Positions 16,579 to 25,459 of a stretch of 64,000 nt of DNA are shown in pieces. Source of the stretch: Paraburkholderia aromaticivorans. GTDB taxonomy: Bacteria > Pseudomonadota > Gammaproteobacteria > Burkholderiales > Burkholderiaceae. A program made the position numbers and the translations under genes. The stretch covers positions 1,984,001-2,048,000 of the forward strand of contig NZ_CP022990.1 in NCBI RefSeq assembly GCF_002278075.1. The letters are read 5' to 3'. A model generated the notes under the pieces. That model was not told the origin of the DNA. It saw only the letters and a program-made list of their open reading frames with translations, and ran no database searches. Within the stretch, counting starts at the first letter, position 1, and every line of letters begins with the position of its first letter.

Positions 16579-19500
16579 ATGCGCGTCTCCGGTTCAAGCC
16601 CGAATTGCGTCCCCTGTCGCTGCGGCGACCTTCCGAACGATGACCAGGACGCGGCCGACGCCCCATCCAATTCAGACGCTCCTCGAGACAGCAGCACGCA
16701 CCCCGGTACCCAGCCCGCGAGCGCAAATGCTGCAGTCGGCAATGCCTGCCGCTTCTTGCCGGAAAAGCCACGCAACTCAGCCAACCATCCGCAGCCACCC
16801 TCGAAAGGTCCAAGCGGGCTTCGCAGCCCGCGGCCGGACCGTCGCGCTGGCGACGTTCCTCGAGCGGACCTCATGACGAAACACCGCATGAATCGCCATG
16901 CTCGCCAGCACGCGTCCGCTTTTCACGACGCGAAGACATGGTTCACCGGCAGCAAGCCGTCAATTGGAAGAAGCGAGGCCAGAACCGACTACCGCGCGGG
17001 GCGTGCCGCGCCTGCCGCACTTAGTCTCGCGGCCCCAGCCGACGACGGCGCCCCGCGGGTCAAACGCGGCCCGGTTCTCAGCAAATGCATCAGGGACCTT
17101 GGCGGCGACGCGTTGAAGGAAGGCAGCGTCGCCTCCGAAGGCTTTGCGCAGGGCGAATATAAAGAAAGCCGTGATCAGGTGAGCGGCGGCCTGTGTGACG
17201 GCATCGTTCGGGAAGCCATCCGCCGGCTCGATCGCGGCGTGAGCGATCAGCCGACGACATCCGGACCGCCCGATGAGCGTGCGTCGACGCTACTCTCAGC
17301 GGTGCGAAATATGCGTGCGGACACCCGTAACGCCATCACGCGAAGGGAGATGTTCGGCCGCATCACGAACTTCCAGACCGGTGGCTCCAAACTTGGCCTA
17401 AGCCGCTATGCGCCGCAGCCACCGATTACGTTCGCCGGCATTACAGACCGCAATCAACGCATCGATCTTTTTTATCGCCAAACACAGCGTTTGCTGCGCC
17501 ATCCCAACGACATCGCGTACGTCCAGTTGAGTCTGGAGTCGCCTACGGGTAGAGAGGACTATGGGCACGCAATTCTCATCCAGAGAGAAGCGGGCAACCG
17601 CTATACGATTTTCGATCCCAACAATGGAGCATTCAGATATACAAACTGGGGTAATACCGAGCAAGCATTGAACCGCTACATGGCAAGCGCCTTCAGGACG
17701 CGCTCCTCTTCCGGCGAGTCGAAACCTGAATATCAAGTCACGCCGTTCAAATTGCAGGTGTACTCGACGACACCGTCTGAAAGTCGAACGCCGACGCCAG
17801 TCCTCGGCTCGCGACCGGGCTCCGCCGGTAAGGGGCCGCCCATACCCGAATGTGAAACCTTGATCTACCAGCGGCATGCTGCGTCGTCCAATGCCGTATC
17901 GCTCGACACGCCGTTTCCGGGCGGCGCGACGCTTTCCGGCCTGCGCAGCCCGGACGAAAGCCTGGCAACCTCTGCGTTACGGGCCGTCGCCGACGGGAGA
18001 GCACACTCGCTCGGCGTTTTCATCGGAAGCTTGCGCAGCTTGCGGAACGATCCAGATGCACGTCGGCGGTTCATCAACAGTTTGAATTACATTCACGAGC
18101 ATATCCAGTCGGCCTCCACCGCCGTTCTGGCGAACTACATCCGGCACAGCGGCATGCACGACGTCAGGACAGCAGACGACCTCCTGGGCGAACTGAGAAC
18201 ACACTTTGCCGAAGCGTACAACAGCGACAGCGGACCCGTGGGTCTGCGCAACGACTTCGCGGTTATCGATCTCTCGTTAGGCGTTGAAGCGGCGGGAACG
18301 TCCAGACGAGAACCTAGCCGGCCGGTCGTCGTGCAGCGGCTCAACCACAGTCCGGATGTCGCGCGCGATCACTATGAGCTTTACGATCCTAACTTCGGTG
18401 CCTATACGTATAACAACTTTGAGGATTTGTCGGCTGCAATACGCGGCGTTTATGACGGGGGATATCGCGCCGAAGGCGGAGTCATTGGCGCTACGACTAC
18501 ATGGTTCGCCCGAGAAGCCGATTCCGCGGCTTCCGGGGTGCGCAGAGCAGACATCAGTCTGGACGACGCAGAACGAAGGGCCTGGTCGGCGCCGGCCGCT
18601 CAGCTCGTCACGCCGCGTGTGGACCTGCCAACCGCACCGCCGGACAGTCGTCCTGATATCCAGACTTATGTGGACCAGCACATCGAAGTCAAACGCTCAA
18701 TCGGTTCGACATTGGCCGCCGATCCTTGGGTGCTGTTTCGCCCATCGACGGACAAACCGATCGAAGTCGTGAAGAGAGGCGGGTTCGATGCGGCAGCTAC
18801 ACCGCTGCGCGACGTCAATCTGTCCCTGCACAATTTCGACATCGCCTCCCACGAAGGGGAAACCGACAGTGGCGGCTACCTCGGGACGTTCGAAATATCG
18901 GCGGTTGCCATCGACCGCCAGCGCCATCAATCGGAGGATGGGTATATCTATGCTATTGCGCCGTCCCCTAACATGGTGAATGTAAACGCGAGTCTCGGCG
19001 CGCACTCTCTCGGCGCGGAAAACCATGAATTCGCCGCTATGGGTCACATCGACAACACGCAGATACTCGGTTGGTGGAAGACGAATGAACTGAAAAAAGG
19101 GCACTTATGGCACTTTTACGAAAATCCAGCCTTCCGCTGGGACGTGTACAGGCGGATGTGGACCGCGGGAGCGCAACCTCAGCTCGCCCGATTTCCGGTC
19201 GATAGCGCCGCCTGGCATGAACCCGAATACAAGCGGTTTTCGGCCCCCACGCAAGAGCCTAATCTGGCGCAGGCCCAGTTCTATTTGAACGCCCGCTTGC
19301 AAGTCTATCAGTTGGCGGCCCGCCAATCAGCCGGGAAAGACTATCGGGGGCCGATGACCTTGCAGGCGTATGGCGGCAACTATCCGTACATACTGTATGC
19401 CGACGCAGGGAAATACGTTTGGGTCTACAACAAGAACTACGCCTCCAATAGAGCTAACAGTACTACGCAATTCGTCATGGGCGAGGACGGTCGTTTCCAC

Positions 19501-20223
19501 TTTGCGAACGACTACAAAAAAGTCCTGCGTGTAGAAAGTGATGATTCTCTCTCGGTCGGCACGATCCCTGCGGATCCGCGGAACCTGAACGGCGTTTTTC
19601 GCGTTGCCGGCACCAATCCCTTCCATCTCGTTCATGAAGAGAACCTGAAATACCTGACCGTAGGCCGCAGCTGGGCTACGCCGTTTCTGACCGACTACGA
19701 TGCCGGCAACAGGTCGAGCTGGAAGCTGACGGATCCACGCGGCGCTAAGGTCACTCCGCCTGCAGAAAATAAAAACTCCTACCGGCGAAGCACGCTCGGC
19801 ACAGCGGAGCAGTTGTACACGTTCAATCAAAACCCGGAATCCCTGTTGCCGCCCGGTACGACGCATTTCATTACGAAACAGCCGTTTGATACTTTCAACG
19901 GTTTCAACTTTCTCGACTATCTACATCTCGCGCGTTCAACCGGCAAACTTGCTATGACAATCACGTCGCTGAAGTCGGAAAATGCCGCGAGGCTCTTCCG
20001 GGATGGTTTCTACGAAGTTCCGAACGGCGAGAGTCGGCTCGAGGTGCGAACGCTGGGCGGCAAGCCGGTATGGCGCGTGACGATTCACCCAGGGACGGGT
20101 CAAGAGGCGTATGAGTATCTCGGTCCAATCGCGAGCGATTTCAGAATCGGTGACGATGTTTGGAACGACCTCCGGTTCCGGGAAGACGCACGCCTGGATT
20201 TGAAAACCAAGCTCCCGCTGTAG
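16579..20223 (+). CDS. Multidomain toxin/effector: YopT-like cysteine protease plus enterotoxin A-like ADP-ribosyltransferase domain
   Basis: A 1214-residue protein from the ATG at 16579 (TTGGAG ribosome site). Residues 1-190: Pro/Ser/Arg-rich, no Sec signal. About 195-375: C58 (YopT/AvrPphB) protease with Cys206 (GGLCDGIVRE), His330 (DYGHAILIQ) and Asp346 (IFDPNNGAF); the His-Asp distance of 16 equals that in YopT. About 535-640: a second C58-like repeat keeping Asp603 (YDPNFGAY) but with Pro582 where His is expected and no matching Cys. About 710-895: similarity to the cholera/LT enterotoxin A chain (Arg721 in LFRPSTDKP; GYIYAIAPSPNMVNVN; Glu817 in NHEFAAMGHI; QILGWWKTN), though the STS motif reads LGTF. 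About 925-1214: beta-rich, unrecognised. Such proteins act inside host cells on GTPases or other targets. Secretion route unknown. Iteron-like repeats lie on both sides. Confidence 0.85.
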   Translation: MRVSGSSPNCVPCRCGDLPNDDQDAADAPSNSDAPRDSSTHPGTQPASANAAVGNACRFLPEKPRNSANHPQPPSKGPSGLRSPRPDRRAGDVPRADLMTKHRMNRHARQHASAFHDAKTWFTGSKPSIGRSEARTDYRAGRAAPAALSLAAPADDGAPRVKRGPVLSKCIRDLGGDALKEGSVASEGFAQGEYKESRDQVSGGLCDGIVREAIRRLDRGVSDQPTTSGPPDERASTLLSAVRNMRADTRNAITRREMFGRITNFQTGGSKLGLSRYAPQPPITFAGITDRNQRIDLFYRQTQRLLRHPNDIAYVQLSLESPTGREDYGHAILIQREAGNRYTIFDPNNGAFRYTNWGNTEQALNRYMASAFRTRSSSGESKPEYQVTPFKLQVYSTTPSESRTPTPVLGSRPGSAGKGPPIPECETLIYQRHAASSNAVSLDTPFPGGATLSGLRSPDESLATSALRAVADGRAHSLGVFIGSLRSLRNDPDARRRFINSLNYIHEHIQSASTAVLANYIRHSGMHDVRTADDLLGELRTHFAEAYNSDSGPVGLRNDFAVIDLSLGVEAAGTSRREPSRPVVVQRLNHSPDVARDHYELYDPNFGAYTYNNFEDLSAAIRGVYDGGYRAEGGVIGATTTWFAREADSAASGVRRADISLDDAERRAWSAPAAQLVTPRVDLPTAPPDSRPDIQTYVDQHIEVKRSIGSTLAADPWVLFRPSTDKPIEVVKRGGFDAAATPLRDVNLSLHNFDIASHEGETDSGGYLGTFEISAVAIDRQRHQSEDGYIYAIAPSPNMVNVNASLGAHSLGAENHEFAAMGHIDNTQILGWWKTNELKKGHLWHFYENPAFRWDVYRRMWTAGAQPQLARFPVDSAAWHEPEYKRFSAPTQEPNLAQAQFYLNARLQVYQLAARQSAGKDYRGPMTLQAYGGNYPYILYADAGKYVWVYNKNYASNRANSTTQFVMGEDGRFHFANDYKKVLRVESDDSLSVGTIPADPRNLNGVFRVAGTNPFHLVHEENLKYLTVGRSWATPFLTDYDAGNRSSWKLTDPRGAKVTPPAENKNSYRRSTLGTAEQLYTFNQNPESLLPPGTTHFITKQPFDTFNGFNFLDYLHLARSTGKLAMTITSLKSENAARLFRDGFYEVPNGESRLEVRTLGGKPVWRVTIHPGTGQEAYEYLGPIASDFRIGDDVWNDLRFREDARLDLKTKLPL

Positions 20224-20735
20224 TCACGACACCCGGCGATGCTAACGAAACGTCGTTGCAATCGGCTTCGTTGGGTGTCGCCAACGGTGAAGCTTTCCAG
20301 GAGCCATTCGAATCCGCTCAAAGGTGAGTCGTTCCAGGAGCAAAAAAGCACCTCAACAATCTGCAAACCCGCACTAAGGTGAGGAGTTCCAGGAGATCGC
20401 GCCGAAAGGTGAGTGATTCCAGGAAGTGAGCAACCGGTGCACCGAATCCGCACCTGTGAGAGAAGGTGAGGATTTCCAGGGAGTTGCATTCATGGCTGCC
20501 GGCGCCAGGCAGGCGTCGGCGGCGGCTGGCCACAAGGCTGCGAACCGCTAGGTGAGAAGATTCGGGAACGATCGAGGTGAGAATATGACTACCTGTGCGC
20601 GCACTTCAAACCTGAAGGTGAGGGAATTCGGGATCGCAACTCCGAGCCTTCGCCAGCCTCGGTATCCGGGAATATTGACATTGGTTTCCTGGAAAACTAA
20701 TGTGCCGTCAATGCTCCTGAATATGGCATGACCCC
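20224..20735. other. Intergenic region with eight iteron-like elements
   Basis: No gene is seen. The stretch is dominated by the repeat cluster at 20283-20633, followed by about 100 bp that probably contain the promoter of the DUF1398-like gene. Confidence 0.7.
20283..20633 (+). repeat. Cluster of eight iteron-like elements
   Basis: Copies lie at 20283-20302, 20320-20339, 20375-20394, 20405-20424, 20462-20481, 20548-20567, 20573-20592 (degenerate) and 20614-20633. The first five end in TTCCAGG(A/G). The sixth and eighth end in ATTCGGGA. All read AGGTGAG (one AACGGTGAAG) on the + strand. Spacing is irregular (25-86 bp), unlike the phased part of the origin. Confidence 0.88.
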
Positions 20736-21224
20736 ATGCAAAGTCCTCGTCACAAAACCAGCGCCCGCAAGCTGGCTCGAAAACAACCCACGCGGCGAAT
20801 CGAAAGAAATCTGTTAGCAGTCTTGAAGCGCATGTCGGTTACTGGCCGCCTCGTGGCAGGAGACTGTGCGCAGCGCTCCGACGAAGGCACGATCGATGTC
20901 GGCTCGGTGGTGCGCGCGCTCGGTCAGGCCAGCGTCGAATCGTATTTCACCGATTACCGCCGCGGCGAGCATACGTACTATGCGCCCGGCGGCGAGACGC
21001 ACGCGCTCGCATTGCCGCTCCCGGACATCGCGATTGCGAATGCCTTCGACGCCGACGCGGTCAACCAGGCCGTGCGCGGCGCGCAAAGCGGCGGGGTCAA
21101 CTATGCGGAGTTCGTGAGCCGGACCATAGCTGCTGGATGCATTGGCTTAGTCTGGATCGCGGGACGCCAGCTGCAGTATTTTGGCCGGCGCGGCGAAGTT
21201 CACGTGGAGCGCTTTCCCCAATGA
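20736..21224 (+). CDS. DUF1398-family protein
   Basis: A 162-residue protein whose body matches the DUF1398 (YbcV-like) pattern as I recall it: GTIDVGSVVRALGQASVESYF, then YAEFVSRTIAAGCIGL and YFGRRGEVHVERFP at the end. The first 30 residues are a basic extension not usual for the family. Function unknown. Its stop overlaps the ATG of the next gene (ATGA), so the two are translationally coupled. Confidence 0.75.
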   Translation: MQSPRHKTSARKLARKQPTRRIERNLLAVLKRMSVTGRLVAGDCAQRSDEGTIDVGSVVRALGQASVESYFTDYRRGEHTYYAPGGETHALALPLPDIAIANAFDADAVNQAVRGAQSGGVNYAEFVSRTIAAGCIGLVWIAGRQLQYFGRRGEVHVERFPQ

Positions 21225-21916
21225 CGCCCGACGCTTTCGCGAGGGACATCCAGGCGGCACTGGCTCCGCACGCCGACGCAGAGCGCGCGCTCGCGATGCG
21301 TGCGTACATGCGCCACCAGTTCGAGTTCATCGGCGTGCCGACGCCGCAGCGCCGGCAAGCGGTATTGCCGGTTTTCAAGCGGCTGCAGGTTGAGAACGCC
21401 GATCTTCTGCTGGCGTGCGCCCATGTTTTGTGGACCATGCCGGCGCGCGAATACCAGTATGTCGCGATGGATCTGCTGGCGCGTAAATGGAAGACGCTGG
21501 CGATCAACGACATCGCGTCTCTGCTGACTATCGCGCAACGGGCTTCGTGGTGGGATTCGGTCGATCCGCTCGCGGGCGTGATCGGCGACGTGCTGAAAGC
21601 GGCACGAGTCGACGCACCGCAGGCCCAAGCCGCGATGGACGCCGCGCTTCATCACGAATCGCTATGGGTGCGGCGGATTGCGATGATTCATCAACTGGGC
21701 TGGCGCGAGCATACCGACGAAGATCGTCTGTTCGACTACGCGCGTTCGCTGGCCGCGGAGAGCGACTTCTTTATCCGCAAAGCAATCGGCTGGGCTTTGC
21801 GCGATTATGCGTGGCACGCACCCGACGTGGTGAGCGGCTTTCTGTCCGCCTCGCGGGATCTGATGTCGCCGCTCACTCTGCGCGAAGCGTCCAAACATCT
21901 TCCGCCGATTCGCTGA
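21221..21916 (+). CDS. DNA alkylation repair protein (AlkD-like HEAT-repeat family)
   Basis: A 231-residue protein from the ATG at 21221, overlapping the previous stop. It consists of helical HEAT-like repeats with family hallmarks: MRAYMRHQFEFIGVPTPQRR near the start, REYQYVAMDLLARKW in the middle, SWWDSVDPLAG, and FFIRKAIGWALRDYAWHAPD near the end. AlkD-type glycosylases remove N3- and N7-alkylated bases without base flipping; the Trp and Asp of SWWDSVD match known active-site residues. Confidence 0.88.
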   Translation: MTPDAFARDIQAALAPHADAERALAMRAYMRHQFEFIGVPTPQRRQAVLPVFKRLQVENADLLLACAHVLWTMPAREYQYVAMDLLARKWKTLAINDIASLLTIAQRASWWDSVDPLAGVIGDVLKAARVDAPQAQAAMDAALHHESLWVRRIAMIHQLGWREHTDEDRLFDYARSLAAESDFFIRKAIGWALRDYAWHAPDVVSGFLSASRDLMSPLTLREASKHLPPIR

Positions 21917-22289
21917 TGCATTGAACGTGCAAGCGCAACGCCTGTTTCACCGACGGCACCGCGTGCGACGCGAGATGCAGCGCGACGACTTACCCAGCGA
22001 ACACCCGCCTCATTCGGCAATCCCCCCGGTGCCGAATGAAGCTTTAGCCCGGCCGCTCAGGTTGTCGCAAGGGTGACAAGACCCGAAAAAAAGACACACG
22101 TTAACGGCGCATTGCCCGAAAACTTGAGACATAAATTTAACGCATCAAAAGCGATTCAAAAGTCTGTAGTCATCGCTTAGTAACATGCGTGCGCAATACT
22201 CCGCAGCGCTGCAAGTCAGACCATATTTCGCATAAAACGCGCCGCTCCCATCGAGGGCTGACGCGAAGGCCAGACCCCGGGGGGTTCAC
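21917..22289. other. Intergenic region upstream of the chemosensory operon
   Basis: A 373-bp gap with an imperfect hairpin near 22061-22080 (TTGTCGC...GTGACAA) and an A+T-rich stretch (22120-22160) where a promoter would be expected. No convincing sigma-28 (flagellar-type) promoter was seen, and no gene. Confidence 0.45.
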
Positions 22290-24680
22290 ATGACTATTCG
22301 TCATCGCATCACGCTATTGGTTGTTCTGATGTTCGTCGCCTTGTCGGTGATCGGCGGCTACGCTGTCTACCAGACGCGCGGCAGCGCGGCCGAGGTGCGC
22401 AAGGTGACGGAAGGCGTGGTGCCCAGCGCGCTCGCTTCCGCCGACCTCGTCTCACAAGTCAAAGACGTGCAGCTTGCCACGATGACGCTGGTCTATGCGC
22501 CCGATGCCAATATGGTCGCCCAGGCGCAGGACGAGCTGAGGAAGAAGCGAGCCTCGCTGCAACAGGCGCTTGCGTTGCAGGCCAGAGACGCCGCGAGCCA
22601 CGCCCAGAAGGGCCTCGTTTCGCAGGCCAACGACAGTCTCGAGAACTATTTCTCCGCGATCGCCGAGACGGCCAAAATGAAGGCCGACGGCAAGAATGAA
22701 CTCGCCCAGGCCTATCTGTTCGCCAACGTCGCGCAGTATCGCGACGAGCTCGAAGGCATCGTCGAGACCTTGCGCGTGGAGAAGAATCGCGAGAAAGACG
22801 AGGCGATTACCGCGCTGAACGCCACCCTCGCCACGACGACCACGGCAATCGCCGTCGTCACGGGTATCGCGATCATTCTGCTCACCTCGATCGGCTCGCT
22901 GCTCTACCGCCAAATCACCCGCCCGCTCAGCCGGATGCAGGCCATGATGAGCGAGATCGCCTCCAGCCAGGACTTTACGCGGCGCGTGCCGGTGGGGCGG
23001 CTGGACGAGATCGGGCATTCGATCGTTGCTTTCAACGGCATGATCGAGAAGATTCAGGAAAGCTCGGCGCAACTCAAGCAAAAAACCGCGGACATTCAGG
23101 CGATGTTGCAGAACATGCAGCAGGGCATTCTGACAGTGCTCGACGGCGCCGTGATTCACGCGGAGTACTCGGCCTATCTGGAAGACATCTTCGAAACGAA
23201 AGATATTGCCGGGCGCGGTTTGATGGATCTCGTGTTTGCGGGTACCGACCTGGGTTCGGACGCGCTTGCACAAGTCGATGCGGCTGCGCATGCGTGTCTC
23301 GGCGAAGACTGCATCAACTTTGCGTTCAATCAGCATCTGCTGGTCGGCGAGATTGCCAAACGCATGGCCGACGGCCGCGTGAAGATTCTCGACCTGAGCT
23401 GGTCGGCGATTACCGATGAAAACGACGTGATCGTGCGCCTGATGCTCTGCGTGCGCGACGTCACCGAGTTGCGCAAACTCGCGGCGGAGGCCAGCGAACA
23501 GCGGCGCCGCCTCGATATGATCGGCGAAATTCTCGCGGTTAGCGAAGAGAAGTTTCACCACTTCATCGAGAGCTCGGCCGGTTTTATCAGTGAGAACGAG
23601 CGGATCATTCGCAAGCATTCGGCGGCGGATCACGCCGCGATTGCCGAGTTGTTCCGCAACATGCACACCATCAAGGGCAATGCGCGCACGTACAACCTGC
23701 AGCATCTGACCAACGTCGTGCACGAAACCGAGCAGAGCTATCACGAACTGCGCCAACCGGATGCGGGCCGCTCGTGGGATCAAGAGCATCTAATGCGCGA
23801 ACTGACGCGCGTGCGCGAGGCCATCGAGAGCTACGCGAAGATCAACGAGCAGAGCCTGGGCCGCAAGGGCAAAGGCCACGCTAACCAGGTCGCCAACTCG
23901 GCTCACTACGTGATGGTCGCGAAGGAGCATATCCAGCACACGCTGAGCATGCTGGAGCAGACCAACGCGGGCGAACTGCACGAACTTCAGTCCATGCGCG
24001 ATGCACTGCGCCGCACGCTGCGCGCACTGGGCAGCCAGAGCGTGCGCGATGCGCTATCCGGCGTGCTGGACTCTGTGCCTTCGCTGGCGAGCGAGTTGGG
24101 CAAGCCCGCGCCGAGCGTGCGTATCGACGACAACGGCTACCGTTTGCGTGGCGACGCGGGCGGCACGCTGAACAACGTGTTCATGCATCTGCTACGCAAT
24201 TCGATGGACCACGGCATTGAAGCCGCCGAGGCACGCAGCGCGCACGGCAAGACGCCTGCCGGCACGATTCAGATCGAAGTGGGCGTGGACAGCGGCGCGC
24301 TGCAGATCATGCTCAGCGACGACGGTCGCGGCCTCGCGCTCGAACGCATTCGCGGCATCGCGATGGAACGCGGCTGGATTGGCCGCGACGACACGCTGAG
24401 CGACGAAGCGATCGCCGATTTCATTTTCCGGCCGGGCTTCTCGACTGCGGAAACGGTGACGGAATTGTCCGGACGCGGCGTCGGCATGGACGCCGTGCGC
24501 GATTTCCTCGAGCGCGCCAACGGCAGCATCGAGCTGCGCTTTACCGACGATCGGAAGGGCGCCGCGTTCCGTCAGTTCCAGACCATCGTCAGCCTGCCGG
24601 ATAGCGTCGCGGTCGACACGCTCGGCATGGAAGCGCGTGGCGAAGCCGGCGCATTGCAACTCGACGCGATGGCGGACTGA
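22290..24680 (+). CDS. Membrane-bound CheA-like histidine kinase without CheW-binding domain
   Basis: A 796-residue kinase. Order: TM1 (about 8-28), a periplasmic four-helix-bundle sensor, TM2 (about 188-208), HAMP (about 210-265), a PAS-like linker (about 270-400), an Hpt domain with phosphoacceptor His459 (NMHTIKGNAR), and a CheA-type ATPase domain (LLRNSMDHGIEAAE; DDGRGLALERI; GRGVGMDAV). It ends at the ATPase: the CheW-like P5 domain of true CheA is missing. It therefore looks like a fusion of a chemoreceptor-type sensor to a CheA core. Four signalling genes follow on the same strand and are its likely partners. Confidence 0.85.
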   Translation: MTIRHRITLLVVLMFVALSVIGGYAVYQTRGSAAEVRKVTEGVVPSALASADLVSQVKDVQLATMTLVYAPDANMVAQAQDELRKKRASLQQALALQARDAASHAQKGLVSQANDSLENYFSAIAETAKMKADGKNELAQAYLFANVAQYRDELEGIVETLRVEKNREKDEAITALNATLATTTTAIAVVTGIAIILLTSIGSLLYRQITRPLSRMQAMMSEIASSQDFTRRVPVGRLDEIGHSIVAFNGMIEKIQESSAQLKQKTADIQAMLQNMQQGILTVLDGAVIHAEYSAYLEDIFETKDIAGRGLMDLVFAGTDLGSDALAQVDAAAHACLGEDCINFAFNQHLLVGEIAKRMADGRVKILDLSWSAITDENDVIVRLMLCVRDVTELRKLAAEASEQRRRLDMIGEILAVSEEKFHHFIESSAGFISENERIIRKHSAADHAAIAELFRNMHTIKGNARTYNLQHLTNVVHETEQSYHELRQPDAGRSWDQEHLMRELTRVREAIESYAKINEQSLGRKGKGHANQVANSAHYVMVAKEHIQHTLSMLEQTNAGELHELQSMRDALRRTLRALGSQSVRDALSGVLDSVPSLASELGKPAPSVRIDDNGYRLRGDAGGTLNNVFMHLLRNSMDHGIEAAEARSAHGKTPAGTIQIEVGVDSGALQIMLSDDGRGLALERIRGIAMERGWIGRDDTLSDEAIADFIFRPGFSTAETVTELSGRGVGMDAVRDFLERANGSIELRFTDDRKGAAFRQFQTIVSLPDSVAVDTLGMEARGEAGALQLDAMAD

Positions 24681-24724
24681 GCGCCGCATCGGCGCATCTC
24701 GCGAAGGCATTCGAAGGAACGGTC

Positions 24725-25459
24725 GTGATTCAACAGTATGTATTGGCGGCGGCAGCAGGCAGCGCGGTGACCGCGCTGCTGGCATTTGCCGCGCACAAGT
24801 TGCACAGCGCGAAGCTGGGCGCACGGCTGCGCGCCGAAGCGCAAGCGCGGCTCGACGCCCTCGAAGTCCGGCAGGCCGGACATGGCGCAGCGCTTCGCGA
24901 GCGCGAGCAGGCGGCGCAGGACCTGCACTCGCTCACCACGCAGCTACGCGAGGAACTCGCGCTCCAGTCAGCCGGCGCCGACGAACTGCGCGCCGCGCTG
25001 AAAGCGGCCACCGAGGAGAGAGAGCAGTTAGCGCATCGAGCCCGGCAGATCGCCGGTGAGGCCGAGCGTCTGAAGCGTCTGGGCGCGACGTTCGAGCGTT
25101 GGCACGAACAGATGATTTCGCTGATGACGCAAAACCACGACATGCACGCGAAGAATCAGGAACTGTCGTCGATTGTGCGGCATGTGGTGATCGTGTCGCT
25201 GAACGCGTCGATCGAAGCCGCGCGGGCGGGGCCGGCCGGGCGCGGCTTCGCGGTGGTGGCGAGCGAAGTGCGCGCCCTCGCCGCGCGTTCGGAAGAGTTG
25301 TCGAAGAGCTATCGCGACAGCCTGCACCGCAACGACCTGACCACGACCTCCACGTTTCAGGACATTCAGGCGGGCGGCAAGATGATTGCGGCGTCGCTTG
25401 CCAGCGTCGAGTCGCTGGCCAATCAGTTTCATTCGAAGCTGCACGAGGTGGCGGTGTGA
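24725..25459 (+). CDS. Membrane-anchored chemoreceptor-like signalling protein
   Basis: A 244-residue protein from the GTG at 24725 (AGGAAC upstream). One N-terminal transmembrane helix (residues 4-22) is followed by a coiled coil of about 110 residues. After that comes the chemoreceptor hairpin tip ([30 protein letters not shown]), the region that contacts CheA and CheW. There is no periplasmic sensor or HAMP, and the second arm of the coiled coil is short. It may cluster or tune the neighbouring kinase rather than sense ligand. It overlaps the next gene by 4 bp. Confidence 0.8.
   Translation: MIQQYVLAAAAGSAVTALLAFAAHKLHSAKLGARLRAEAQARLDALEVRQAGHGAALREREQAAQDLHSLTTQLREELALQSAGADELRAALKAATEEREQLAHRARQIAGEAERLKRLGATFERWHEQMISLMTQNHDMHAKNQELSSIVRHVVIVSLNASIEAARAGPAGRGFAVVASEVRALAARSEELSKSYRDSLHRNDLTTTSTFQDIQAGGKMIAASLASVESLANQFHSKLHEVAV

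Noticed and set aside
16579..20223. The effector-like gene as part of an intact prophage or insertion sequence
   Set aside because: No integrase, transposase, terminal inverted repeats or phage structural genes lie next to it; only iteron-like elements flank it.
22452..23789. A 445-codon minus-strand frame inside the CheA-like kinase
   Set aside because: It is antisense to conserved HAMP and Hpt motifs; no independent support.
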